Positions 1-6,286 of a stretch of DNA of 7,234 bases are shown here, in pieces; positions within the stretch are counted from its first letter, which is position 1, and every line of letters begins with the position of its first letter. This stretch comes from Ruminococcaceae bacterium UBA3451. Its GTDB lineage: Bacteria > Bacillota > Clostridia > Oscillospirales > Acutalibacteraceae. A program made the position numbers and the translations under genes. Under the pieces are notes generated by a model. The model searched no databases and had not been told where the DNA came from. It saw only the letters and a program-made list of their open reading frames with translations. The stretch spans positions 1,918 through 9,151 of the forward strand of contig DFRY01000037.1 in NCBI GenBank assembly GCA_002378845.1. Reading direction: 5' to 3'.

Positions 1-973
1 CGTCCAAAATGGTGTTCATAGAATGGGAAATGGGGGCAAAATCCCCTTTGTACTCCTCCAGTGTTTCAATTGAAATATCCCGGTCCGCGATTTGCACAAG
101 CGTGGATGAAATTCCCGCCACAATGTTTTGCAGCGATGCAAAAACTTCCCGGAGCGAATCGGCCAGTTTTCCGATTTCATTTTTCGACTGATAGGTAATG
201 GTTGCACTCAAATCGCCCTGCGAGAACTGTTCCGCCGCAAAGACAAGCTCCTTCATCGGCTTACTGATGGATTTTGAAATAGTGAGCCCGACAAAGATGG
301 AAATAAGAACGCCCAAAATCAAAACGGCAATCAGAACCAACGACATTGCCATATAAAGATTGCCGTTGTTGGTGCTTTGGTTCAGCGCGTCCCGATTGCT
401 GTTCGCAAAACACTGATCGTATGTATCAATCATTTTATTGGTGGAAAACGTGCCGCTTTGCAGCGCGGCTTTCGCCTGAATAATATTCCCCTGACTGGCG
501 TTTTCAATAGTATATTTTATCGACGGAAAAAAGAGCTCGTCGTACATTTTCCCCGCCGAATTCACCAGTTCCAACTGCTGTGAAGACTTCAGAGCAGACA
601 GATACTTTTTCTGGTTCTCTTTGAAAACCGTATTGTCGTTTTCAATGTTTTTCTGAATTTCTGCAAGCTTCGTATTGTTTCCGGAATAAATAATGGCGTT
701 TCGCGCCTCTACGCACATGGACTGCACGGTTTCCATCATTTTCGAAATATATTCCAGCGGCTTTGTCTGCTGGTCGTACAGGGAGCGGTCGGCGGCGTTG
801 ATGCGGTTCATTCCCACCGCCCCCACGCTTCCGGTTATTCCTGTAATAATGATCAAAGTCAGAAATGCAAGCAATAGCTTTGTTGAAATTTTGGCGTTGC
901 CGACGGCGCGTTTGGTACGCCCGGCAAAAGCAACGTGAGTGGTACGAATTTTTGTACGTCTTTTCTTTTTCAT
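1..973 (-). CDS. Methyl-accepting chemotaxis protein, N-terminal part (truncated by window edge)
   Basis: This is the first 324 codons of a transmembrane chemoreceptor that would pass ligand signals to CheA/CheW at the inner face of the membrane. The frame stays open to base 1, so the C-terminal signalling domain lies outside the window. Visible parts in order: a basic cytoplasmic tail (about residues 1-30), TM1 (about 32-53), an all-helical extracellular sensor of about 150 residues resembling the four-helix-bundle MCP sensor (4HB_MCP), TM2 (about 207-230), a HAMP domain starting near SISKP (residues 235-239), then the start of what looks like a second HAMP (about 290-324, with the GDFAPI motif common in clostridial receptors). 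The ATG is preceded by GGAG (bases 981-984 on the complement) at good spacing. The basic tail ahead of TM1 is longer than usual. The family is confident; the ligand cannot be told. Confidence 0.93.
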   Translation of the reverse strand, partial: MKKKRRTKIRTTHVAFAGRTKRAVGNAKISTKLLLAFLTLIIITGITGSVGAVGMNRINAADRSLYDQQTKPLEYISKMMETVQSMCVEARNAIIYSGNNTKLAEIQKNIENDNTVFKENQKKYLSALKSSQQLELVNSAGKMYDELFFPSIKYTIENASQGNIIQAKAALQSGTFSTNKMIDTYDQCFANSNRDALNQSTNNGNLYMAMSLVLIAVLILGVLISIFVGLTISKSISKPMKELVFAAEQFSQGDLSATITYQSKNEIGKLADSLREVFASLQNIVAGISSTLVQIADRDISIETLEEYKGDFAPISHSMNTILD

Positions 974-1083
974 ATGAAATCTCCTTCTTCGGGACTTCAG
1001 CCGAACTGCTGTGTGCCTATACTCCCTCTTTAAATACCCGGTTCCCGCATAACACATAACAGGGTATACTACTCCTATATTTA

Positions 1084-1109
1084 TTATCGCCTTTTGCATA
1101 TTTAATTTC
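1084..1109 (-). promoter_or_regulatory. Possible SigD (sigma-28) motility-type promoter for the chemoreceptor
   Basis: On the minus strand, GGCGATAA (1084-1091) matches the sigma-28 minus-10 consensus GCCGATAA at 7 of 8 positions. A weak minus-35, GAAA instead of TAAA (1106-1109), sits 14 nt upstream, where 15 is usual. Transcription would start near 1077 and give a leader of about 100 nt before the receptor ATG. SigD control is typical of chemoreceptor genes in motile Firmicutes, which raises the plausibility. The minus-35 match is poor, so this is tentative. Confidence 0.35.
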
Positions 1110-1291
1110 CATACTTTTTCTACATAATCTAATAAAATAAAGTAAAGTGACCGAAATTATATATTTTGTAATTATTTTTCTAAATTCTTCCCTGCTTTTT
1201 CCAAACACCGCATGTTTTTCATAATTGTTTTTCCGTACCGCCATTCTTCGCAATGAGACGATTTTAGAATATTTTTCCATAGATTTCCTCT

Positions 1292-1319
1292 TTGTTTTTT
1301 GCTATGATGTAAATATGAT
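1292..1319 (+). promoter_or_regulatory. Weak SigA-like promoter for the 194-aa exported protein gene
   Basis: TTGTTT (1292-1297) and TATGAT (1314-1319) are separated by 16 bases, which places the start of transcription near 1326 and leaves a short leader before the GGGAGG ribosome binding site at 1339-1344. A second TATGAT lies at 1303-1308. Only the minus-10 is a good match. Confidence 0.35.
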
Positions 1320-1349
1320 TTGGAATATCTTGCTTTTCGGGAGGCTCTT

Positions 1350-1934
1350 ATGAAAAAAAGATTTCTTGTCCCGGGCGCCGTCGCCCTGGTTCTTGTTCTT
1401 TCAGTCACAGCTTTTTTCGCCATAAGTTCCCATGGAAGGATTACCGCCACGGAACCGATTTCGTTGCTTTCAAAAAATACAAAAGCCGCTGTCAGCCCCA
1501 ACGTACAGGTTTTCGACTCCGTGGTAATAAAAAACGCCGCGGTAATTAACGGAAAAGAAAGCCCGCTGCTGTGTACTTTTGAAAATCCGTCCCATGCGAT
1601 GCAGGTTGCCAAGGAACGCGACGCCGAATTTTTACAGCGCATGAAAACCAAATGGAATTTGGAGGACTTCGACGCGTCCAGCTGGAAAACCTACCAAAAG
1701 CATTTAATCCCATACACGGGCGGGAAGCTTCCCGACGATTTAGGCGGTGACAAGCTGGAAAGCCAGCGGCAGGAATTTGAAGGATTTTTAGCAATTTACG
1801 GGGACGAAGAGCTGAATCAGAAAACGATGCGCTATTTTCGTTTCGCTAATTTTTTACTGCAGACAAAACTGGTTCATCAGGTTTCCCTCGACCCGGTTGC
1901 AGGAAACCTGCCCGCGGATTCCCCGTCGATTTAA
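1350..1934 (+). CDS. Exported or membrane-anchored protein of unknown function (194 aa)
   Basis: I do not recognise this protein. The ATG at 1350 is chosen because GGGAGG (1339-1344) ends five bases before it and it gives a classic MKKR start; an in-frame ATG at 1320 would add ten residues that break the signal sequence. Residues about 5-25 form one hydrophobic segment that could be a signal peptide or a single N-terminal anchor. No lipobox is present. The remaining 165 or so residues would lie outside the membrane. They contain one cysteine (residue 75) and a mainly helical, charged stretch (about 85-175) with several aromatic residues. The gene stands alone: the receptor upstream is divergent and a strong terminator follows. 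It is a real gene by its ribosome site, composition and terminator, but no role can be assigned. Confidence 0.8.
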   Translation: MKKRFLVPGAVALVLVLSVTAFFAISSHGRITATEPISLLSKNTKAAVSPNVQVFDSVVIKNAAVINGKESPLLCTFENPSHAMQVAKERDAEFLQRMKTKWNLEDFDASSWKTYQKHLIPYTGGKLPDDLGGDKLESQRQEFEGFLAIYGDEELNQKTMRYFRFANFLLQTKLVHQVSLDPVAGNLPADSPSI

Positions 1935-1973
1935 TCCGCACAATTCACGGAAACAATATGAAGTTTGGCAGCC

Positions 1974-2005
1974 AAAACCCGTGGGAGAAAATCCCGCGGG
2001 TTTTT
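1974..2005 (+). terminator. Rho-independent terminator after the 194-aa gene
   Basis: An 11-bp stem (1976-1986 with 1992-2002, one G-T wobble) closes a 5-base GAAAA loop and runs into a T5 tract at 2001-2005. It begins about 40 bases after the TAA of the upstream gene and separates that gene from the SOS cassette. Confidence 0.88.
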
Positions 2006-2034
2006 CAGCATACGGTCATTTCCTGAAATTTCCT

Positions 2035-2063
2035 TTGATAATTTCGAACGCATGTTCTATAAT
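2035..2063 (+). promoter_or_regulatory. SigA-type promoter of the SOS cassette
   Basis: TTGATA (2035-2040, 5 of 6 to consensus) and a perfect TATAAT (2058-2063) have the ideal 17-base spacing. Transcription would start near 2070. A LexA box fills the spacer and touches the first base of the minus-10, so bound LexA should block RNA polymerase. A second TATAAT lies at 2072-2077 but has no convincing minus-35. Confidence 0.85.
2045..2058 (+). promoter_or_regulatory. LexA (SOS) operator 1, inside the promoter spacer
   Basis: The sequence CGAACGCATGTTCT matches the Gram-positive LexA (DinR) box CGAAC-N4-GTTCG at 9 of 10 defined positions. It sits between the minus-35 and minus-10 elements of the polymerase promoter, a standard repressor position. 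Confidence 0.88.
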
Positions 2064-2082
2064 AACATGCATATAATATTGT

Positions 2083-2096
2083 AGAACAAGCGTTCG
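2083..2096 (+). promoter_or_regulatory. LexA (SOS) operator 2, in the leader next to the ribosome binding site
   Basis: The sequence AGAACAAGCGTTCG matches CGAAC-N4-GTTCG at 9 of 10 defined positions. It lies 38 bases downstream of operator 1, past the predicted transcription start, and its last base is the first base of the GAGGTG ribosome binding site. Two boxes in one promoter suggest tight repression; cooperative binding is inference. Confidence 0.85.
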
Positions 2097-2107
2097 AGGT
2101 GATTGAA

Positions 2108-3346
2108 TTGGAACGGGTCATACTGCACAGTGACTGCAACAGCTTTTATGCTTCGGTAGAATGCCTTCATCGGCCGGAAATTCGCGAAAAGCCGGTGGCG
2201 GTCGGCGGCGATGTGGAACAGCGCCACGGAATTATTCTGGCAAAAAATCAAATTGCAAAAAAATTTCATATTCAAACCGGAGAAGCCCTTTGGCAGGCAA
2301 AACAAAAATGCCCCGATTTAGTCATAGTACCGCCGAATTATAATTTATATCTGCGTTTTTCCCGCCTGGCACGGCAAATTTATTTGGACTATACCGACCA
2401 GGTAGAACCGTTCGGGCTGGATGAATGTTGGCTGGACGTAACCGGAAGCGCTGTGAAAGGAAATGGAATGGCCATTGCAAAGGAAATCAGTGCACGGATC
2501 AAATATGAACTGGGCATCACTGTTTCCATCGGCGTTTCCTGGAACAAGATATTTGCAAAGCTGGGCAGCGATTACAAAAAACCGGATGCGGTTACGCCGA
2601 TTTCAAAGGATAATTTCAAAGAAATTGTCTGGCCGCTTTCTGCGGGGGATTTGCTTTATGTTGGCCGCGCCACGCAGCGCAAGCTGAATTCCCGCTATAT
2701 CCGCACAATCGGTGAACTGGCCAACACCCCCGAAGAAATGCTGCACTCCCTCTTCGGCAAGTGGGGCGACGTGCTGTATTGCTTTTCCAACGGGTTAGAC
2801 ACCACCCCGGTCGGTAAATTTGACAACCAGCCAACGATAAAATCCATTGGGAACTCCACCACTACGCCGCGGGATCTGACGAATAACGAGGACGTAAAAA
2901 TCATTCTGTTTGTATTGGCCGACAGTGTGGCCCGCCGCGTGCGGGAACAGGGCTTCAAAGCGCGCACGGTCTGCATCAGCGTGCGCGACAATGAATTGTC
3001 CTCGTTTACACGGCAATTCACCATAAAGCATTATACTAACATCACTTCCGAAATTGCACAGGAAGGAATGAACCTGTTTCTGCGCCACTATCGCTGGTAC
3101 AAACCCATTCGCAGCATCGGAATCAGTGTGACCGATTTGGTCAGCGATACCATTGTTACACAGATGGACTTGTTTTCGGATGAAAAAAGCCGGGTGCGCA
3201 AGGAACGCCTGGACGGTGCGGTGGACTGGCTGAAAAACCGGTTTGGAAACTACAGTGTACAGCCTGCGGTTTTGCTGGCCGACCGGCAGCTTTCCGGCTT
3301 TGACCCGAAGAAAGACCATTCCATTCATCCGGTAGGATATTTTTAA
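2108..3346 (+). CDS. dinB: SOS-inducible Y-family translesion DNA polymerase (DinB/UmuC type)
   Basis: A 412-aa error-prone polymerase that copies past damaged template bases. The TTG at 2108 is the chosen start: GAGGTG (2096-2101) lies six bases before it and translation gives the family's usual N-terminus (M-ERVILHSD). A GTG at 2099 is in frame but sits inside the ribosome site. Catalytic residues are visible: Asp9 in the HSD motif, and Asp105-Glu106 in FGLDECWLD. Tyr14 is the likely steric gate. Palm and fingers fill residues 1 to about 165, the thumb with a helix-hairpin-helix (LLYVGRATQRKL) about 166-235, and the little finger about 240-345. QMDLF at 352-356 is a good beta-clamp-binding motif, placed before a further 56-residue tail as in UvrX/UmuC-like Firmicute enzymes rather than at the very end. 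Two LexA boxes lie upstream and two damage-related genes follow. The symbol dinB is used loosely; the UmuC/UvrX subfamily is equally possible. Confidence 0.95.
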   Translation: MERVILHSDCNSFYASVECLHRPEIREKPVAVGGDVEQRHGIILAKNQIAKKFHIQTGEALWQAKQKCPDLVIVPPNYNLYLRFSRLARQIYLDYTDQVEPFGLDECWLDVTGSAVKGNGMAIAKEISARIKYELGITVSIGVSWNKIFAKLGSDYKKPDAVTPISKDNFKEIVWPLSAGDLLYVGRATQRKLNSRYIRTIGELANTPEEMLHSLFGKWGDVLYCFSNGLDTTPVGKFDNQPTIKSIGNSTTTPRDLTNNEDVKIILFVLADSVARRVREQGFKARTVCISVRDNELSSFTRQFTIKHYTNITSEIAQEGMNLFLRHYRWYKPIRSIGISVTDLVSDTIVTQMDLFSDEKSRVRKERLDGAVDWLKNRFGNYSVQPAVLLADRQLSGFDPKKDHSIHPVGYF

Positions 3347-3358
3347 AGGGGAGCAGCA

Positions 3359-3622
3359 ATGAGTGAAGTATATAAAAAATATGTGGATATGGTGGTGCGG
3401 TACTATCCTGACGGCACAATTGCGCCCCTGGCTATTTGGTGGGACGACGGGATTATTTTTCAAATTGATAAAATTGTGGATGTTCGCCCCTGTGCCTCTT
3501 TAAAAGCAGGAGGCGCAGGAATACGGTATACCTGCATGATTCAAGGGCATGAAAAATACATTTGGCTGGAAGAAAATAAGTGGTTTGTGGAAGCAAAAGG
3601 TGATAAACTAGATGCGGGGTGA
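3359..3622 (+). CDS. Small conserved-looking protein of unknown function in the SOS cassette (87 aa)
   Basis: The function is not known to me. The gene starts 12 bases after the polymerase stop, with AGGGGAG (3347-3353) five bases before its ATG, and its stop lies five bases before the SRAP start, so it is translated as part of the same transcript. The protein has no signal peptide or membrane segment. It reads as a small, mostly beta-strand domain: alternating hydrophobic residues, four tryptophans (27, 28, 69, 75), a SLKAGGAGIRYTC segment (residues 47-59) that looks like a conserved glycine-rich core, and a WFVEAKG ending. I have a general impression of similar short proteins beside Y-family polymerases in other Gram-positive bacteria, possibly comparable to DUF6504, but I cannot verify it. 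From position it may assist the polymerase, the clamp or the SRAP protein; this is inference. Confidence 0.85.
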   Translation: MSEVYKKYVDMVVRYYPDGTIAPLAIWWDDGIIFQIDKIVDVRPCASLKAGGAGIRYTCMIQGHEKYIWLEENKWFVEAKGDKLDAG

Positions 3623-3627
3623 TTGTT

Positions 3628-4203
3628 ATGTGCGGAAGATACGTATTATTCAGCGATACCGAAATGGCGGATATTCGCGATATTATCGATGAGGTGCAGC
3701 GTAAGATAAACGGAGAAATCAAAACAGGCGAGGTCTTTCCGACCGACAGGGCACCGGTGCTAATTCAAAAGAACGGAATAATAACACCCGAAGCGGCAAA
3801 ATGGGGCTTTCCAAATGCCCATACGAAAGGTGTTCTGATCAACGCGCGGGCGGAAACCGCTGCGGAAAAACCGATGTTCCGAAGAAGTCTGGAGTGGAAA
3901 CGCTGCATGATTCCCTCTACCGGATTTTTCGAGTGGACGCATACCGGGAAAAAGGAAAAGTACCTTTTCAATCTTCCGGGCACCCAGTCTTTATACATGG
4001 CAGGGCTGTACAATGAATTCGACGGAGAGCGGCGATTTGTCATCCTGACGACGGAAGCAAACCGGTCCATATCTGAAATTCACAGCCGTATGCCGGTGGT
4101 GCTTACCGAAAGTGACCGACCGTACTGGATGGAAAGTTATGAGGGCGCACTGCATGTGCTGCAGGCAGAACAGCCGATACTTGTCCGCCGTTTTGCCTCC
4201 TGA
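3628..4203 (+). CDS. SRAP family protein (SOS response-associated peptidase, HMCES/YedK type)
   Basis: A 191-aa SRAP-domain protein. Family members bind single-stranded DNA and form a covalent, self-reversible link from their N-terminal cysteine to abasic sites, shielding them from breakage and error-prone bypass. All key residues are present: Cys2 in MCGR (exposed once Met1 is removed), Asn72-Ala-Arg74 with Glu76, Glu102 in GFFEW, and His152 in IHSRMP. The start must be the ATG at 3628, since chemistry requires cysteine at residue 2; a GTG at 3619 would bury it. The ribosome site GGGGTGA (3616-3622) overlaps the stop of the preceding gene, so the two are probably translationally coupled. It is somewhat shorter than E. 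coli YedK. It is the last gene of the LexA-controlled cassette and a terminator follows. Confidence 0.96.
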   Translation: MCGRYVLFSDTEMADIRDIIDEVQRKINGEIKTGEVFPTDRAPVLIQKNGIITPEAAKWGFPNAHTKGVLINARAETAAEKPMFRRSLEWKRCMIPSTGFFEWTHTGKKEKYLFNLPGTQSLYMAGLYNEFDGERRFVILTTEANRSISEIHSRMPVVLTESDRPYWMESYEGALHVLQAEQPILVRRFAS

Positions 4204-4229
4204 CAGCCACATCTTCAGTAAAACAGCAA

Positions 4230-4260
4230 TCCGCGGAAATGGATTCCGCGGGATATTTTT
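4230..4260 (+). terminator. Rho-independent terminator of the SOS cassette
   Basis: A 9-bp stem (4230-4238 with 4244-4252, outermost pair a T-G wobble) with a 5-base loop is followed by ATA and a T5 run (4256-4260). It lies 26 bases after the SRAP stop, between two convergent genes. Read on the other strand it lacks a good T-tract, so it serves mainly the plus strand. Confidence 0.75.
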
Positions 4261-4272
4261 ATATACAAAAAT

Positions 4273-4824
4273 TCAGGTCAGCCGGTACACGGACCACACT
4301 AAATTCTGTAAAACCAGCGTTACTCCCAATCCGTCCGCATTGTACTGCAAAGCGATGGTATCCCCCGCGTTCAGCTGCACCTCACCGGCCAAAGTGATTG
4401 TATTATTCCCCAAAATGGTTCTGAGCGTCAATAAAGTGACGGCAACATTCAATATAGAAACCAGTCCGGTAATTAAGTCCGTGGCGGTTGGAGCCGATCG
4501 GTTTACAACAAAAGTCGGATTCACATCTGAACCAATCGATAATGAAATAGGCGAACTGATGGCATAACTGATTGTTGCTTCAATGGAATACCTGCCTGTT
4601 GCAGGAACCGTATAAACTCCGGTAGAAGCATTAAAATTCCCGCCGGAAAAATAGGGTGCACTGACGTTCCAGTTGTTTATTTGTGTGTTTGAAGACACAG
4701 AGCGGCTTGAAATAAATGCGGAAAACCCTTCCTGTGAAATATTCGGTCCGGTTACCCCGGTGGGGCCTGCCGCTCCGGTCGGGCCGGTGGGGCCGGGAGC
4801 CTGTATTTCAAATAATCGTACCAT
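4273..4824 (-). CDS. Short collagen-like surface protein with C1q/BclA-like C-terminal domain
   Basis: A 183-aa protein with a very short collagen-like stretch, six Gly-X-Y triplets at residues 11-28 (GPT, GPT, GAA, GPT, GVT, GPN), then a roughly 150-residue beta-rich, low-charge domain. The FNASTGVYTVPATGRYSIEA segment and the later AGDTIALQY segment are typical of the C1q/TNF-like jelly-roll domain that ends BclA-type exosporium proteins and trimerises. In spore formers such proteins usually coat the spore or cell surface. There is no signal peptide, which fits deposition from the mother cell. Threonine in the triplets is a possible glycosylation site, as in BclA. The ATG at 4824 follows a GGGGG tract about seven bases upstream. 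No sporulation promoter could be assigned with confidence. Spore location is inference; the domain reading is fairly sure. Confidence 0.85.
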   Translation of the reverse strand: MVRLFEIQAPGPTGPTGAAGPTGVTGPNISQEGFSAFISSRSVSSNTQINNWNVSAPYFSGGNFNASTGVYTVPATGRYSIEATISYAISSPISLSIGSDVNPTFVVNRSAPTATDLITGLVSILNVAVTLLTLRTILGNNTITLAGEVQLNAGDTIALQYNADGLGVTLVLQNLVWSVYRLT

Positions 4825-4956
4825 CTTACTGCCCCCGGAATTGAATTGATCGAATGAAAATGCCGCCTTGGTAAGGTAGCATTTTAAATAGCATTATATA
4901 ATATTAAAGGCCGCGATATTTGTTTCTCCGGCAAAGCCAGCTGCTGTAACTCATCT

Positions 4957-4992
4957 AAAAAACCGCAGGGTAAATTCACCCTGCGGTTTTTT
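4957..4992 (-). terminator. Strong terminator of the yaaA-bcp operon
   Basis: A perfect 15-bp inverted repeat (4957-4971 with 4978-4992) with a 6-base loop is flanked by A6 and T6, so it can stop transcription in both directions. It lies 27 bases downstream of the bcp stop. It also insulates the collagen-like gene from read-through. Confidence 0.93.
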
Positions 4993-5019
4993 GTATTCGG
5001 GACAAAACAAGTTATCTGG

Positions 5020-5481
5020 TTACTCGGTTTTTAAATACGCCAAAATTTCCGCTGCGTTGGTGTCCGGCTTTACCTTCGGCATTGCTTTTTCAATGACGCC
5101 GTTTTCATCAATAATATAAGTAGAGCGAACAACTCCCATACTCACCTTGCCGTAAAGCTTCTTTTCCTGCCATACATCATAGGCTTGAATGGCCTGAAGC
5201 TCCGGGTCGGAAAGCAGAAGAAATGGCAGGCTGTTTTTTTCAGCAAACTTCTGGTGGGAAGCGACACTGTCTTTGCTGACGCCAATCACCGCAATATTCT
5301 GCTTTTGAAACGCCGCATATGCGCCGGCAAAAGCGCAGGCCTGCCGGGTGCAGCCGGGTGTGTTGTCTTTGGGATAAAAATAGAGCACTACCTTTTTGCC
5401 GCGAAAATCAGAAAGGGAGACGGTGTTCCCGTCTTTGTCAAACAGGGTAAAATCGGGTGCTTTGCTACCAGCTTGCAGCAT
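5020..5481 (-). CDS. bcp: Bcp-type peroxiredoxin (thioredoxin-dependent thiol peroxidase)
   Basis: A 153-aa cytoplasmic peroxiredoxin of the BCP/PrxQ class, which reduces hydrogen peroxide and organic hydroperoxides and is recycled by thioredoxin. The peroxidatic Cys44 sits in the DNTPGCT motif and Cys49, five residues on, is the likely resolving cysteine, as in E. coli Bcp. Arg119 in VVRSTYIID is the active-site arginine. Length is normal for the family. AGGAGG lies nine bases before the ATG, inside the end of yaaA. The first 17 bases overlap the last codons of yaaA, so the two are co-transcribed and probably translationally coupled. A perfect terminator follows. Confidence 0.97.
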   Translation of the reverse strand: MLQAGSKAPDFTLFDKDGNTVSLSDFRGKKVVLYFYPKDNTPGCTRQACAFAGAYAAFQKQNIAVIGVSKDSVASHQKFAEKNSLPFLLLSDPELQAIQAYDVWQEKKLYGKVSMGVVRSTYIIDENGVIEKAMPKVKPDTNAAEILAYLKTE

Positions 5482-6235
5482 GTTTGGTTTCCTCCTTTTT
5501 TATAAACACAAAATTGTCTTCTGTGGAAAGACCGTGATGATATGTATAGCCCAGGCGGTTAAAGCTTTTGATTGTTTCGGGATTGGTTACCGCATTTTCC
5601 GCCAGCCAGCGCACCATTTCGCCGCGGGCCATTTTGCATATGGTTCCTTTTTCAACCACCTTGTTTTCTTTCCATTCCCCGAAGGTACAGGTAAGAAAAG
5701 AAACCGACTTCGACAGATAAGGCAAAACCGCCTTGCTGTACTCCTTGGATGCCAAATTTAAAATAAAATCCGTCTCGGAACAGAGTCGCTGCGCCGGCTT
5801 GTCGCCCCAGAACGAATAAAGATTTTTGCCCCCATTGACCGGCAGTTTGGCCTGCATTTCCAGGCGGTAGGGTGTTACCCCGTCGAACGGGCGCAGCAAA
5901 CCGTAAAAGCCGGACAAGATGCGAAGATGTTCGCTGATGTATGCCAGCTGCCTGTCCTCAAACACACTGGGGGCCATATATCGATACTGAATTCCTTCAT
6001 AGGCCAGAATGGCCGGCGTTAAATCCCGATGCAAGTCCATATTCTGCAAGCGTTCATAGTTGAGCCTTGCAATGGAGTCGTTACAGCACCAAAGGGACTG
6101 AAGTGCCGCATAGTCCATTCCCTGCAAAACACTTAGCAGCTCCTGTGCTTCGGGTAAAAACAGTGGCAAACTGCTGGGCGGCAGATTGTCCAAATCCACA
6201 TTCATTTTCTTCGCGGGGGAAATAATGATTTTCAT
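5465..6235 (-). CDS. yaaA: Peroxide stress protein YaaA (UPF0246/DUF328)
   Basis: A 256-aa cytoplasmic protein of the YaaA family. In E. coli, YaaA is induced by OxyR during peroxide stress and lowers free intracellular iron, limiting Fenton damage to DNA and proteins; family members also bind DNA. The N-terminal ISPAKKMN motif (residues 5-12), the YRYM...SGFYGLLRPFDGVTPYR block (about 84-124), NLASKEY (160-166), KMARGEMVR (201-209) and the HHGLSTEDNFVF ending are family hallmarks, and the length is standard. The ATG at 6235 is preferred over an in-frame ATG 12 codons upstream because GGAGGTG lies five bases before it and the ISPAKK motif then falls at the N-terminus. It leads an operon with bcp, which it overlaps by 17 bases. 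Confidence 0.96.
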   Translation of the reverse strand: MKIIISPAKKMNVDLDNLPPSSLPLFLPEAQELLSVLQGMDYAALQSLWCCNDSIARLNYERLQNMDLHRDLTPAILAYEGIQYRYMAPSVFEDRQLAYISEHLRILSGFYGLLRPFDGVTPYRLEMQAKLPVNGGKNLYSFWGDKPAQRLCSETDFILNLASKEYSKAVLPYLSKSVSFLTCTFGEWKENKVVEKGTICKMARGEMVRWLAENAVTNPETIKSFNRLGYTYHHGLSTEDNFVFIKKEETKHAASW

Positions 6236-6286
6236 TGCCGCACCTCCAATTTTGCAGAAAAAGACCGGCAAGTAATTTTTTCACAA

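Larger units (their letters stand above)
974..1349. other. AT-rich divergent intergenic region
   Basis: This 376-base gap separates the divergent chemoreceptor (minus) and the 194-aa exported-protein gene (plus). It holds the tentative SigD-like site on the minus strand, a weak SigA-like site on the plus strand, and an imperfect inverted repeat at 1034-1067 (ATACCCgGTT / AACaGGGTAT, 14-nt loop) that would lie in the receptor's 5' leader. A minus-strand ORF (1017-1280, 87 aa) also falls here. It has an AGAGG sequence six bases before its ATG, but its basic, AT-driven composition resembles no family I know. No RNA gene or known riboswitch was recognised. Confidence 0.6.

Noticed and set aside
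973..1077. c-di-GMP or other riboswitch in the chemoreceptor leader
   Set aside because: None of the conserved GEMM-type core sequences could be found; only a simple inverted repeat and a 4-bp CAGC/GCTG hairpin are present.
1172..1651. 159-aa minus-strand ORF opposite the exported-protein gene
   Set aside because: Overlaps the promoter, ribosome site and N-terminus of a better supported plus-strand gene; the sequence looks like antisense translation.
2795..3463. 222-aa minus-strand ORF opposite the polymerase gene
   Set aside because: Antisense shadow of a well-supported polymerase frame, with no ribosome site or family resemblance.
4112..4567. 151-aa plus-strand ORF across the SRAP end and collagen-like gene
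   Set aside because: Runs through the terminator hairpin and opposite the collagen-like frame; it has no ribosome site.
4825..4920. Sporulation (SigK/SigE/SigG) promoter for the collagen-like gene
   Set aside because: A TATAAT is present on the minus strand, but no convincing minus-35 or CATA-type sporulation minus-10 could be placed.
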